Positions 36,928 through 43,758 of a stretch of DNA of 64,000 nt are shown here, one piece after another. Numbering within the stretch: position 1 is the first letter of the stretch; every line of letters begins with the position of its first letter. The notes beneath the pieces were generated by a model. It did not search any database, was not told the origin of the DNA, and saw nothing but the letters and a program-made list of their open reading frames with translations. Source of the DNA: Bdellovibrionaceae bacterium UBA3535 (lineage in GTDB: Bacteria > Bdellovibrionota > Bdellovibrionia > Bdellovibrionales > UBA840); assembly GCA_002376845.1 (NCBI GenBank), contig DFOS01000024.1, positions 248,001 through 312,000 of the forward strand, written 5' to 3'. Both the position numbers and the translations under genes were made by a program.

Positions 36928-36966
36928 TAAAAAAAGCGCTAGTACCCAAAGGAAGTACTACCGCTT
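36928..36966 (-). terminator. Second copy of the tRNA-Arg(ACG) terminator
   Basis: The hairpin with arms AGCGCTAGTAC and GTACTACCGCT (plus strand) recurs 186 bp beyond the first copy, again with a T tract on the minus strand. It directly follows the partial tRNA-Arg 3' end. Confidence 0.75.
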
Positions 36967-36969
36967 AAA

Positions 36970-37100
36970 TGGCACGCTCGGAAGGATTCGGCCAAGCGCT
37001 CGCATTCGCATCAGGCTCCTGCTCCGCCTGGCCACCCCGAAAGCCTTTCGCCGTCATCCAGACGGCTCACCCTTACGGGCGGCTTTCTCCCTTCGAATCC
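36970..37100 (-). repeat. tRNA-tail element behind tRNA-Arg(ACG)
   Basis: Read on the minus strand, this element begins with GGATTCGAAGGGAGAA (37100 down to about 37085) and ends with CCGAATC plus the last bases of tRNA-Arg including CCA (36990-36970). The block from TTCGGGGTGG to the CCGAATCC matches the element behind tRNA-Ser(GCU) at about 50 of 58 positions by eye. The outer ends AAGGATTCG and CGAATCCTT can pair and are specific to this tRNA. Terminator copies flank it on both sides. Confidence 0.8.
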
Positions 37101-37112
37101 TTAGATATTTAG

Positions 37113-37152
37113 AAAAAAAAAGCGCTAGTACCAAAAGGAAGTACTACCGCTT
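37113..37152 (-). terminator. Intrinsic terminator of tRNA-Arg(ACG)
   Basis: Just past the CCA, an 11-bp stem with one mismatch (plus-strand arms AGCGCTAGTAC and GTACTACCGCT) is followed on the minus strand by a run of nine T. Confidence 0.85.
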
Positions 37153-37155
37153 AAA

Positions 37156-37232
37156 TGGCACGCTCGGAAGGATTCGAACCTCCGACCACTTGATTCGTAG
37201 TCAAGTACTCTATCCAGCTGAGCTACGAGCGC
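37156..37232 (-). tRNA. tRNA-Arg(ACG)
   Basis: The 77-nt minus-strand sequence has acceptor GCGCTCG with CGAGCGT (closing G-U pair), D-arm GCTCAGCTGGATAGAGT, anticodon loop CTACGAA (ACG), T-loop GTTCGAATC and an encoded CCA. The A34 is normally edited to inosine to read CGU, CGC and CGA. Confidence 0.96.
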
Positions 37233-37316
37233 ACGAGGCCAAGGGATACGAAAAAAGCGTCGTAAAAGCAAGAAAAGATGAGTGATTTAGAGTATTTTCT
37301 GTAATATTATGAGCAC

Positions 37317-37904
37317 ATGGAAATAAGAGATGTCTGGCAAAAATCCTTGCGTGAAGCCTATAATACTTTGACGCAATTTATGGAAGATTCGGAGCTCATG
37401 GCGAAATGTGAGCAGTTTTCCGAGCATTTAATTCGTACCTATGAAAAGGGTGGCTCCCTATTTACTTGCGGCAACGGCGGCTCCCACTGCGATGCCATGC
37501 ACTTTGCAGAAGAGCTTACGGGCCGGTTCTGCAAAGATCGTAGGCCTTTAGGGGCGCTTGCTCTGGGTGATCCCTCCCATACCACCTGCGTATCGAATGA
37601 TTACGGTTTTGATTATATTTTTTCTCGTCAAATCGAGGGTTTAGGTAGAAAGGGAGATATGCTTGTTGGCTTATCCACCAGTGGCAATTCGCAAAACGTA
37701 ATTGAAGCTGTCAACAAAGCCAAAGAATTGGGCATTACTACGGTGGCCTTGTTAGGAAAAAGTGGCGGCAAGCTAAAAGAATTGGCAGATTTATCCATTG
37801 TCGTGCCGGCAAATGACTCAGGCAGAGTGCAGGAAATGCATATTAAGCTCATTCATACGGTAATTGAAACGGTGGAGCGCAAACTCTTTCCTGAGAATTA
37901 TTAG
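37317..37904 (+). CDS. gmhA: Phosphoheptose isomerase
   Basis: The 195-residue product is a SIS-domain protein of GmhA type. It has FTCGNGGSHCDAMHFAEEL near residue 49 and GLSTSGNSQNV near residue 119, with DSGRVQEMHIKLIH carrying the C-terminal His/Glu of the active site. It converts sedoheptulose 7-phosphate to heptose 7-phosphate for the lipopolysaccharide inner core, which supports a Gram-negative organism. It stands alone between two tRNA genes. Confidence 0.93.
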   Translation: MEIRDVWQKSLREAYNTLTQFMEDSELMAKCEQFSEHLIRTYEKGGSLFTCGNGGSHCDAMHFAEELTGRFCKDRRPLGALALGDPSHTTCVSNDYGFDYIFSRQIEGLGRKGDMLVGLSTSGNSQNVIEAVNKAKELGITTVALLGKSGGKLKELADLSIVVPANDSGRVQEMHIKLIHTVIETVERKLFPENY

Positions 37905-37958
37905 GGACTTGTCACTCGAAATCATCTATGGCAATTTGCATTTTACATAACAGCCTGC

Positions 37959-38050
37959 GGAGAGGTGGGTGAGTGGCTGAAACCAGCGGTTTGCTAAATC
38001 GCCGTACGGGTCATACCGTACCGAGAGTTCGAATCTCTCTCTCTCCGCCA
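37959..38050 (+). tRNA. tRNA-Ser(GCU)
   Basis: The 92-nt sequence folds as a type II tRNA. The acceptor is GGAGAGG with TCTCTCC, the anticodon stem GCGGT/ATCGC holds TTGCTAA (anticodon GCU), the variable arm is long (GTACGG and CCGTAC), and the T-arm is GTTCGAATC. G73 is followed by an encoded CCA. It reads AGU and AGC. Confidence 0.97.
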
Positions 38051-38062
38051 TTAAAATAAAAT

Positions 38063-38089
38063 AAGGTCAGCCTGGCTGGCCTTTTTTTA
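38063..38089 (+). terminator. Intrinsic terminator of tRNA-Ser(GCU)
   Basis: GGTCAGC and GCTGGCC pair around CTG and are followed by TTTTTTTATTTT. Confidence 0.85.
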
Positions 38090-38101
38090 TTTTAATAGTT
38101 G

Positions 38102-38244
38102 AAAGAGATTCGAAGGGAGAAGTCTGGCCAGCCAGTGGCTGGTGAGTGAGCGTGATGCGAACGAAAAGACTTCGGGGTGGTCAGGAGGAGCATGAGCGTG
38201 AAGCGAATGCGAGCTCTTGACCGAATCTCTCTCTCTCTCCGCCA
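38102..38244 (+). repeat. tRNA-tail element behind tRNA-Ser(GCU)
   Basis: The element begins AGAGATTCGAAGGGAGAA and ends with CCGAATC plus a CT repeat and CTCCGCCA, a copy of the tRNA-Ser(GCU) 3' end (38222-38244, two bases longer in the CT repeat). The inner block from TTCGGGGTGG onward matches the tRNA-Arg element. The outer ends AGAGATTCG and CGAATCTCT pair perfectly and differ from the Arg copy in a compensating way. No terminator copy follows here. Instead the recombinase remnant starts at once, on the other strand. Confidence 0.8.
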
Positions 38245-38433
38245 TTCACTATTTTTCTTCATTTCTGAGAGGACCGCTAGAGAACTTCTTAAATGATATT
38301 CAGCCCTTCTGCCATCGAGAACTCGGTTCGAACAGATGTTTTTGAGTAGCTCTATCCGCTCCTCAGCACTATGAGATTCATACAGTGTTTTCGCATTGAT
38401 AGCCAGTTCGATTAAGCGGCGGGCGACTTTCAT
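38222..38433 (-). pseudogene. C-terminal remnant of a serine site-specific recombinase
   Basis: The frame from 38433 reads VARRLIELAINAKTLYES, then EERIELLKNICSNRVLDG, then LAVLSEMKKNSEWRRER. This is the usual C-terminal end of large resolvase/invertase-type serine recombinases: a helix, then LLxxICSNxxLDG, then the last EMKKN segment. The catalytic and recombinase domains are absent, and the sequence upstream of 38433 does not continue them. The last codons run into the antisense of the copied tRNA-Ser end, which is how recombinases of elements integrated at tRNA 3' ends often finish. The open frame continues to 38092 through the element, but that part is not protein-like. Confidence 0.65.
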
Positions 38434-38592
38434 AAATTGTAACGGTTACTACTAATTATGATGTAGATATGGAGCACGTCAGGCTTATTTGTAGATTGCT
38501 CAATTTATTTTTGATTTATATCACATTACAAAAAAGCCCCAGACCTTATTGGCGAGAGGCTTATATTGAGTAGAGCAAATCAATGCAAAAGA

Positions 38593-39273
38593 TTACTTAG
38601 ATCCTATAGAACTACCTGAAGAACTATCTTCTTTATTACTTAAAATAGGGTTGCAATTTGCGGACTCTAATTCTGCCCAGCGCACTTGAGTATCGCCTTC
38701 ATTCATATACGGAATTCTTACTCCTCCCGCACCATCTTCTCTAGCTTCAAGAGTTTGCATAAAAATGCTTTGTGCCGATTCTAGCGAAGGAGCTAATAGA
38801 CTAGCAGATAAATTTAAACCCTCAACCTTAGACTTCGTATTGGCAGAACAAGAAAATGCTGTTAAATCATTTACGCCCTCACTCTTTTCCTGAAATCCAA
38901 GGCAATAAACGTTCTCTAATTGACCAAATAAGAGATTGTTGATGTCGTTAGCTTTGTGATACGGAATTTTCACAGTTACACCGCCTGATTTAGGTAATAC
39001 TTTATCTTCTACTCTACCCTCCATATTTAATGCTAGATAAATTGCTTTAGCATCCAATGCTGATTTCGCCACTACAAGCTTTGCTACCTCATGGTTTTCT
39101 TCTAGTTGTTTCGATATAGTAGAAAGTTTGCATAAAAAATTACTTGGTGAACTTTGAGATATTCTAAGCATATACTCGTTAATATGCTGTTTATCTTCTT
39201 TCAAAATTTTAATTTCTTCGGACATCGAAGCTAGTGGTAATAGTAGTATTATAAATAAACTTATTTTCAACAT
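38593..39273 (-). CDS. Exported protein of unknown family in decayed island
   Basis: From the ATG at 39273, which has AAGGAG upstream, the 226-residue product has a signal peptide (about 1-16) and a mature part with a few cysteines and the repeated VxIPYHKAND / VRIPYMNEGD pattern, suggesting an internal duplication. A Ser-rich tail ends the protein. I recognise no family. It lies between the recombinase remnant and the third tRNA-tail copy, so it may be island cargo. The frame extends upstream to 39327 without a better start. Confidence 0.55.
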   Translation of the reverse strand: MLKISLFIILLLPLASMSEEIKILKEDKQHINEYMLRISQSSPSNFLCKLSTISKQLEENHEVAKLVVAKSALDAKAIYLALNMEGRVEDKVLPKSGGVTVKIPYHKANDINNLLFGQLENVYCLGFQEKSEGVNDLTAFSCSANTKSKVEGLNLSASLLAPSLESAQSIFMQTLEAREDGAGGVRIPYMNEGDTQVRWAELESANCNPILSNKEDSSSGSSIGSK

Positions 39274-39359
39274 TTTCTTCTCCTTATATAAAGTTAAAAA
39301 CTCGAATATTATAATAGCAAACCACATGCCAAACTAGAGTAGTATTTACAAGTACTTAG

Positions 39360-39765
39360 AGCTTGCTCAAATCGATAGAATTGCATTTGCGAAAATTGGC
39401 ACAAACTTGTTTAAAATATCACACCCAGAAATTATGCGGGCACCACCCATCCCCCCCCCATTTCAAAAAAGCCCTTCAAAGCACAAAGAGGGGTTTACTC
39501 TTGCTATATGAAACATCTCCTTTGCTCGGGAAGCAAAAACGGGCTCTCACAGAGTTGTACAGAGCTAGCCGTAGGCTTTTTCTTTTTTTGCGCTACCAAG
39601 ACGCCTTAAAGAGCCCACAGAATGGCACAGACGCAGGCTCTATTCGGGGTTTAATGGGTTTATACAGAGCTTGAGCAGAGCCATACAGGGGCGTGCAGAG
39701 GTGCACAGAGCCTAAGGAGCTCAATAAATCTCGAATTAGGCTCCATCTGTTCTAAAATAGCAGTT
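39360..39765 (+). other. Non-coding or degenerate stretch with poly-C run and ACAGAG-like repeats
   Basis: This part of a 600-bp gap carries a run of nine C (39451-39459). It also has many copies of ACAGAG/GCAGAG-like words between 39550 and 39715, and an inverted repeat GAGCCTAA ... TTAGGCTC near 39705-39755. A 103-residue open frame (39363-39674) exists, but it has no ribosome binding site and an improbable composition, so I do not call it. A structured RNA or decayed island sequence is possible. Confidence 0.35.
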
Positions 39766-39777
39766 CTAGGATTACCT

Positions 39778-39825
39778 GCCTCTCTCCGCCAAATAAAAAT
39801 ACCACCCCTAGGGTGGCCTTTTTAT
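39778..39825 (+). repeat. Third serine-tRNA-like 3' tail with its own terminator
   Basis: CTCTCTCCGCCA (39780-39791) equals the last 12 nt of tRNA-Ser(GCU). An AT-rich spacer and a terminator (CCACCC/GGGTGG stem, 39802-39816, then CCTTTTTATTT) follow, as behind the true tRNA. It may be the far end of an element integrated at the tail copy at 38222-38244. Confidence 0.5.
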
Positions 39826-39873
39826 TTGTTCTGTAGTTCAATACGCATGTTATGAAATCTACCTGGAGAAAAA

Positions 39874-40305
39874 ATGAAACTGCTTTTAGCTTGTAGCCTA
39901 TTTTTTATGTCTACCGCTGCCTTTTCAGACCCTTCTAAGCCCAAAGTGATTAAATCTGAGAATTCGAAGTGTCATGTGAAAACCACTGGGGGCGAGTACC
40001 CGCTTTATTCCGTTTATAAGGGAAAGAGAAAAATCTATTCGCCGCAGTCGGATGGTATTGTCACAGCTATTATATCACCAACAGGCAAATACATTGCTTT
40101 GTCCGGGGGTGAAATAAGTCTTTTAGATATTAAAGAAGGCAAATTTGATTACGGAGTTGTGATTGTCAATTGTGAAACTGAAAAGCTGAAAGGTTATCTC
40201 AAAGGTAAACCCACATTAATTAAGAGCTGGTGGAAAGATGACAAGGGATTAGATATTTGGGAGGGGCTTAACTTAAGTGGTAATAGTGGAAAAACTCTTC
40301 CTTAA
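39874..40305 (+). CDS. Small exported protein of unknown family
   Basis: The 143-residue product has a signal peptide (about 1-18, cleavage near AFS-DP) and a beta-rich mature part with two cysteines (SKCHVK and VNCETE). The stretch IISPTGKYIALSGGEISLLDI looks like one beta-propeller blade. The ATG has GGAG seven bases upstream. No known family is recognised. It lies just past the tail copy at 39778 and may be island cargo. Confidence 0.6.
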   Translation: MKLLLACSLFFMSTAAFSDPSKPKVIKSENSKCHVKTTGGEYPLYSVYKGKRKIYSPQSDGIVTAIISPTGKYIALSGGEISLLDIKEGKFDYGVVIVNCETEKLKGYLKGKPTLIKSWWKDDKGLDIWEGLNLSGNSGKTLP

Positions 40306-40425
40306 ATTCTTGAACAGTACAGTTTCAAAAGCTTCTGAACATCTTGATTTTGAAAAACATCATAACTTCAAAGAATGATTATGCGGTCGGGTAAAGACAC
40401 TATTTACAAAATTGCCTACTTGCTG

Positions 40426-40442
40426 CCGCCATTAAAATAAAA
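40426..40442 (+). repeat. 17-bp match to tRNA-Ser(GCU) end and flank
   Basis: CCGCCATTAAAATAAAA repeats the last six bases of tRNA-Ser(GCU) and the 11 bases after it (38045-38061). Most of the match is AT-rich, so it is weaker evidence than the other tails, but it could mark the outer boundary of the island. Confidence 0.35.
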
Positions 40443-40450
40443 CAGCTTCA

Positions 40451-41524
40451 CTAGCGTTTTGAACTACGCTGAATCGACTCTACCCAAGCATCATAGTCGG
40501 CCAAAAATTGCTCCCATTCTTTCTTGTCAGCCGGCTTAGTTAGATCGGCTTCATAACCATGTACGCTTCTAAATAAAGGGCGAAATACGCCGTGAAAAAG
40601 TTCATACAATCGTGCTTCCCAAGAAGCTTGAGCTTCCTTGCTTGCAGAAACATCATAGGGCCTATTTTTTTGCTGCATCTCCTTTTGCCAGGACTCATAA
40701 AAGCGTCCACTAAGATACTCAGGTTGCAAAGGCATTTTTACCGCAGCTTGAGGCATTACGATGACAGCTGCCCCATAGGCATAGTAGGCAAAAAACGTAA
40801 TGGCCACCTCTGAGGGGAGGTTGCGACTTATGTGATTGAAGGGGGTCAGCCAAGACATTTGCCGGCGAATGTGCACTTCATACGTATAGGCAAATCCATT
40901 TTTTTCATATGCCTCCACCACGTTGTCCGGAAATCTGACCAGATCGCTGAGGTTAAAAATGGGCACATAAACCGGGTAGCCAAAAAAGAATATGGATAAT
41001 GCAGAAAGGCTTGTGCCAAGCGTTCTACGTATTGCTTTGTGAACGAAAATCGCATGATGCATGTGATCTTTCAAAGAGTTCTCTCTATAAATTCCTGAAG
41101 CTATACTTTCTTTATTTAAAAACTTTACGGATGATAAAATCTTGAGCCTTGTTTCAATGGATTTTTTTGCATCAAATTTTGGAAGAATTTGTTTCTTAAG
41201 GCTTGGTGGATCCAGTTTGTACAAAAAACTTTCCCATTGTTTGGGACTGATACCCATGTCTGGGTCAAGTGCCTCCAGTGATTGCTTCATGTTCTCGATA
41301 AAATCAGGATCTTGTTTTTTCAGAGGGGCTAGAGACTCTTTTAAGTACTTTGTGGCGGAGCCTTCGGAAGCTTGAACAATAAGACGAATCAAGCGCGTGT
41401 TCTTTGGGCCAAAATTTTGCTCGATAGATGCAAAGTCAAATTTATCACGAGAAAAAAGATCGGTACATTGATTGGCCCAAGCAAATGAAGGAAGAATAAG
41501 GAGCAATAAAAAAAGGCGGCTCAT
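40451..41524 (-). CDS. Exported or membrane protein of unknown family
   Basis: The 357-residue product has a signal peptide (about 1-17, ending FAWA-NQ) followed by a helical domain. One or two hydrophobic segments are seen, at about 170-190 (SLSALSIFFFGYPVYVPIF) and 242-262. The HHAIFVHKAI segment has histidines but no known motif. The start codon and the Leu-rich start of the signal peptide lie inside the terminator hairpin and T tract of the upstream gene. Confidence 0.6.
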   Translation of the reverse strand: MSRLFLLLLILPSFAWANQCTDLFSRDKFDFASIEQNFGPKNTRLIRLIVQASEGSATKYLKESLAPLKKQDPDFIENMKQSLEALDPDMGISPKQWESFLYKLDPPSLKKQILPKFDAKKSIETRLKILSSVKFLNKESIASGIYRENSLKDHMHHAIFVHKAIRRTLGTSLSALSIFFFGYPVYVPIFNLSDLVRFPDNVVEAYEKNGFAYTYEVHIRRQMSWLTPFNHISRNLPSEVAITFFAYYAYGAAVIVMPQAAVKMPLQPEYLSGRFYESWQKEMQQKNRPYDVSASKEAQASWEARLYELFHGVFRPLFRSVHGYEADLTKPADKKEWEQFLADYDAWVESIQRSSKR

Positions 41525-41545
41525 ACTTTATGTATAGCAGCCGCC
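41507..41545 (-). terminator. Intrinsic terminator containing the next gene's start codon
   Basis: On the minus strand, GGCGGCT and AGCCGCC form a perfect stem, extended by ATAC/GTAT inside the loop, and seven T follow. It lies about 40 bp after the stop of the gene ending at 41586. The 3' arm holds ATGAGCCGCC, the start of the next gene, and the T run codes for its Leu/Phe signal peptide. Confidence 0.7.
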
Positions 41546-41585
41546 CAATGATTTGCTTCTAGCAAATGCCTAAAATGTAAACTTT

Positions 41586-42911
41586 TTACTTAAGGTGTGT
41601 GGTCTCAATAGTAATCTTTGAGCCGTCATTTGTCGTGGTAGAGCCTTTTTCTAGTAGCTCATCAACCTTTTCTGGAGACAAAAGATCATTTAGGTCTTCA
41701 ATGCTGCCAGACCAAAACTTCTCTGCTCTAGAAGAGCTCAATACTACACCAACATTGCCATTAGCTGTTGGAACAAATTTGTTCCAATCGTTTTGTTTTC
41801 CCGGACCTTTAACACCACTTTGAGCCGAAACAATAATATAATTGTTGCGAGCAAAGTTGCGTGGGTTTGCGTAATAGAGCACAGACTCATAAGGCGTAAA
41901 AGTACCAACTTTTACGTTAACGGGGTAGCTTGCTTCATTGCCAACTCCCATAGGGTTACGTTGGTTGACAAAGTTCATGGATACGCCAGCAAAAGCGCCG
42001 CTTAGGTCGTTAGTTTCATCCATTTCTCCGGTGATAATTCCAAAGCCAAGACGAAAGCGAGCGTTTCGTGAGTTGTCGATCTTGCCTGCCACTTTTTTCG
42101 GTTCGGCGTCCTTTTGAACAAAGGTTAGGATGTCGTAATCCCAAACGATGGCAGACTCTTGCTCTTTAGTAGCCATATCATAAATAAAGACTTGGATGGG
42201 ACGCCCTACCCAAGCAAGGTTAACGCTATTCTTTTTAAAGACAATATTGGCTAGAAAGCGTAGGGGTTTACCAAGAACACCTAAGCGGCTAACCCAAGAT
42301 TCAATGCCCTTAAAGGTAGAATCACTCACGCGAATTTGTGGCGACATAATCAAATAAGCTGCGTGGGAGCTAGAGTCCAAAATATTTAATCTTTGCACAT
42401 AGTCATCTACAAGCGGCAGCTCTTTAACAGTTTTTGGTATTTCATTTATACTAGAGATGATTTTTTCTAAGCCTAAATCCAGCTCGTTCGATTTATTATA
42501 GAGATCCAAGATTTCCTCATAAGAGACATCATCACTGTAAGTTTCTTGAATTTCACGAAAGGAGGGTAGGTGATCCAGTTGGCTAATTTGCTTTAAATAA
42601 TTTATTCGCTCTGTTTGAGAGGCTTTTTCATTTTTTAATAGTTTGTCGGCAAATTCTTTGTAGTCATCTACCGATTTCATATAATCGACCAAAAAATTCT
42701 TTCCATTTTTGACGGCTAAAGCAAAAACTTTGGCTCTTTCATTATGGCCTTTCAGTTCTTTTAAAGGAATGGTAACAACGTATTTACCATTAGCATAGAA
42801 GGCATCCACCATACCTGGGTTGGCTCTTTCTAGAATTTTGTCTTTTAAAACATCGTTAACAGCAAAAGCGTTGGCGCTTAATAGCAGTAAAATACTAATG
42901 ATTGATTTCAT
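41586..42911 (-). CDS. Exported protein of unknown family
   Basis: This 441-residue protein has a signal peptide (about 1-17, ending NAFA-VN). The first half is helical and charged, and the second half (about 190-420) is beta-rich with stretches such as RLGFGIITGEMDE and FAGVSMNF. I recognise no domain. The ATG has AAAAGGGG upstream. A strong terminator follows it, overlapping the next gene's start. Confidence 0.6.
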   Translation of the reverse strand: MKSIISILLLLSANAFAVNDVLKDKILERANPGMVDAFYANGKYVVTIPLKELKGHNERAKVFALAVKNGKNFLVDYMKSVDDYKEFADKLLKNEKASQTERINYLKQISQLDHLPSFREIQETYSDDVSYEEILDLYNKSNELDLGLEKIISSINEIPKTVKELPLVDDYVQRLNILDSSSHAAYLIMSPQIRVSDSTFKGIESWVSRLGVLGKPLRFLANIVFKKNSVNLAWVGRPIQVFIYDMATKEQESAIVWDYDILTFVQKDAEPKKVAGKIDNSRNARFRLGFGIITGEMDETNDLSGAFAGVSMNFVNQRNPMGVGNEASYPVNVKVGTFTPYESVLYYANPRNFARNNYIIVSAQSGVKGPGKQNDWNKFVPTANGNVGVVLSSSRAEKFWSGSIEDLNDLLSPEKVDELLEKGSTTTNDGSKITIETTHLK

Positions 42912-43054
42912 GAAGTCCCCTTTTGTTAATGTGCATAGGCAAACTAAAGGGAATAGATAAAGAAACGTAGCTTCTGTGAAAGAAATGTAAAATGTTTAGA
43001 ACTTTTTCACAAATTACCGAGTAGAAAGGAGAAGGATTGCTGATTACTAATTAA

Positions 43055-43750
43055 TCAGCCTTCGGTAAGTGCTGAAATATATTTCTCTTTTCCAAAAACC
43101 ACCAATATGTCATCGGTAGTAAACTGCATATCACTATCGGGAACTCCAAGCACAACAAGTGACTTTTCTCTTTCTCCTAAGGTCAAAAACTTGCGGCTCT
43201 CTTTGCGGCGAATAACAGTGACTAGATTTACGTGGTACTTTTTGCGCAGATCGATCTCATTCAATGTTTTTCCAATAAAAGGGTCAGGCACTTTTACTTC
43301 GGCAATGGAGTACTCGTCGTTTAACTCCAAACTTTCCACTACGCCTTGAATGGTGAGTCGTCTGGCAAGTTGTTCTGCCGAATCTCCTTCGGGCAAAACA
43401 AGATCCTCAATTTTCATTAGGTTTAATAGCTTTTCATGAACAGGAGAGACCACCCGGTTGACAATGTTTTTTACTCCCAATTCCTGCAAGTGAGCAGTAG
43501 TTAACATGGAGCTTTCAAAATCCTCACCAATGGCAACGATCACGGCATCCATTTCCGTTAGGCCAAGACCTTTTAATGCCTTGATATCTTTTGAGTCCGC
43601 GACCACAGCATGGGATACTTTGTCGCGTACTAGCTCCACACGTTCTTCGCGTACATCCAATGCCAATACCTCGGCTTTTCGGCCCATCAAACTGAGGGAT
43701 AAATTGAGGCCAAAGTGTCCAAGGCCAATAACTGCAAAGCGTTTTGTCAT
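43055..43750 (-). CDS. ktrA: KtrA/TrkA-type potassium channel gating subunit
   Basis: The 231-residue product has an RCK_N Rossmann domain (FAVIGLGHFGLNLSLSL, then a DVREER strand end) and an RCK_C domain (about 145-225). These are cytosolic nucleotide-binding rings that gate K+ uptake. It starts 8 bp after the stop of the membrane subunit gene, so the two form an operon and a complete Ktr system. Confidence 0.93.
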   Translation of the reverse strand: MTKRFAVIGLGHFGLNLSLSLMGRKAEVLALDVREERVELVRDKVSHAVVADSKDIKALKGLGLTEMDAVIVAIGEDFESSMLTTAHLQELGVKNIVNRVVSPVHEKLLNLMKIEDLVLPEGDSAEQLARRLTIQGVVESLELNDEYSIAEVKVPDPFIGKTLNEIDLRKKYHVNLVTVIRRKESRKFLTLGEREKSLVVLGVPDSDMQFTTDDILVVFGKEKYISALTEG

Positions 43751-43758
43751 ATCTGCTC

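Noticed and set aside
38092..38221. Extension of the recombinase remnant through the tRNA-tail element
   Set aside because: The frame is open, but the sequence is the antisense of the element and not protein-like.
39363..39674. 103-residue open frame on the plus strand
   Set aside because: It has no ribosome binding site and an odd composition. It lies in repeat-rich sequence with a poly-C run, so a real protein is unlikely.
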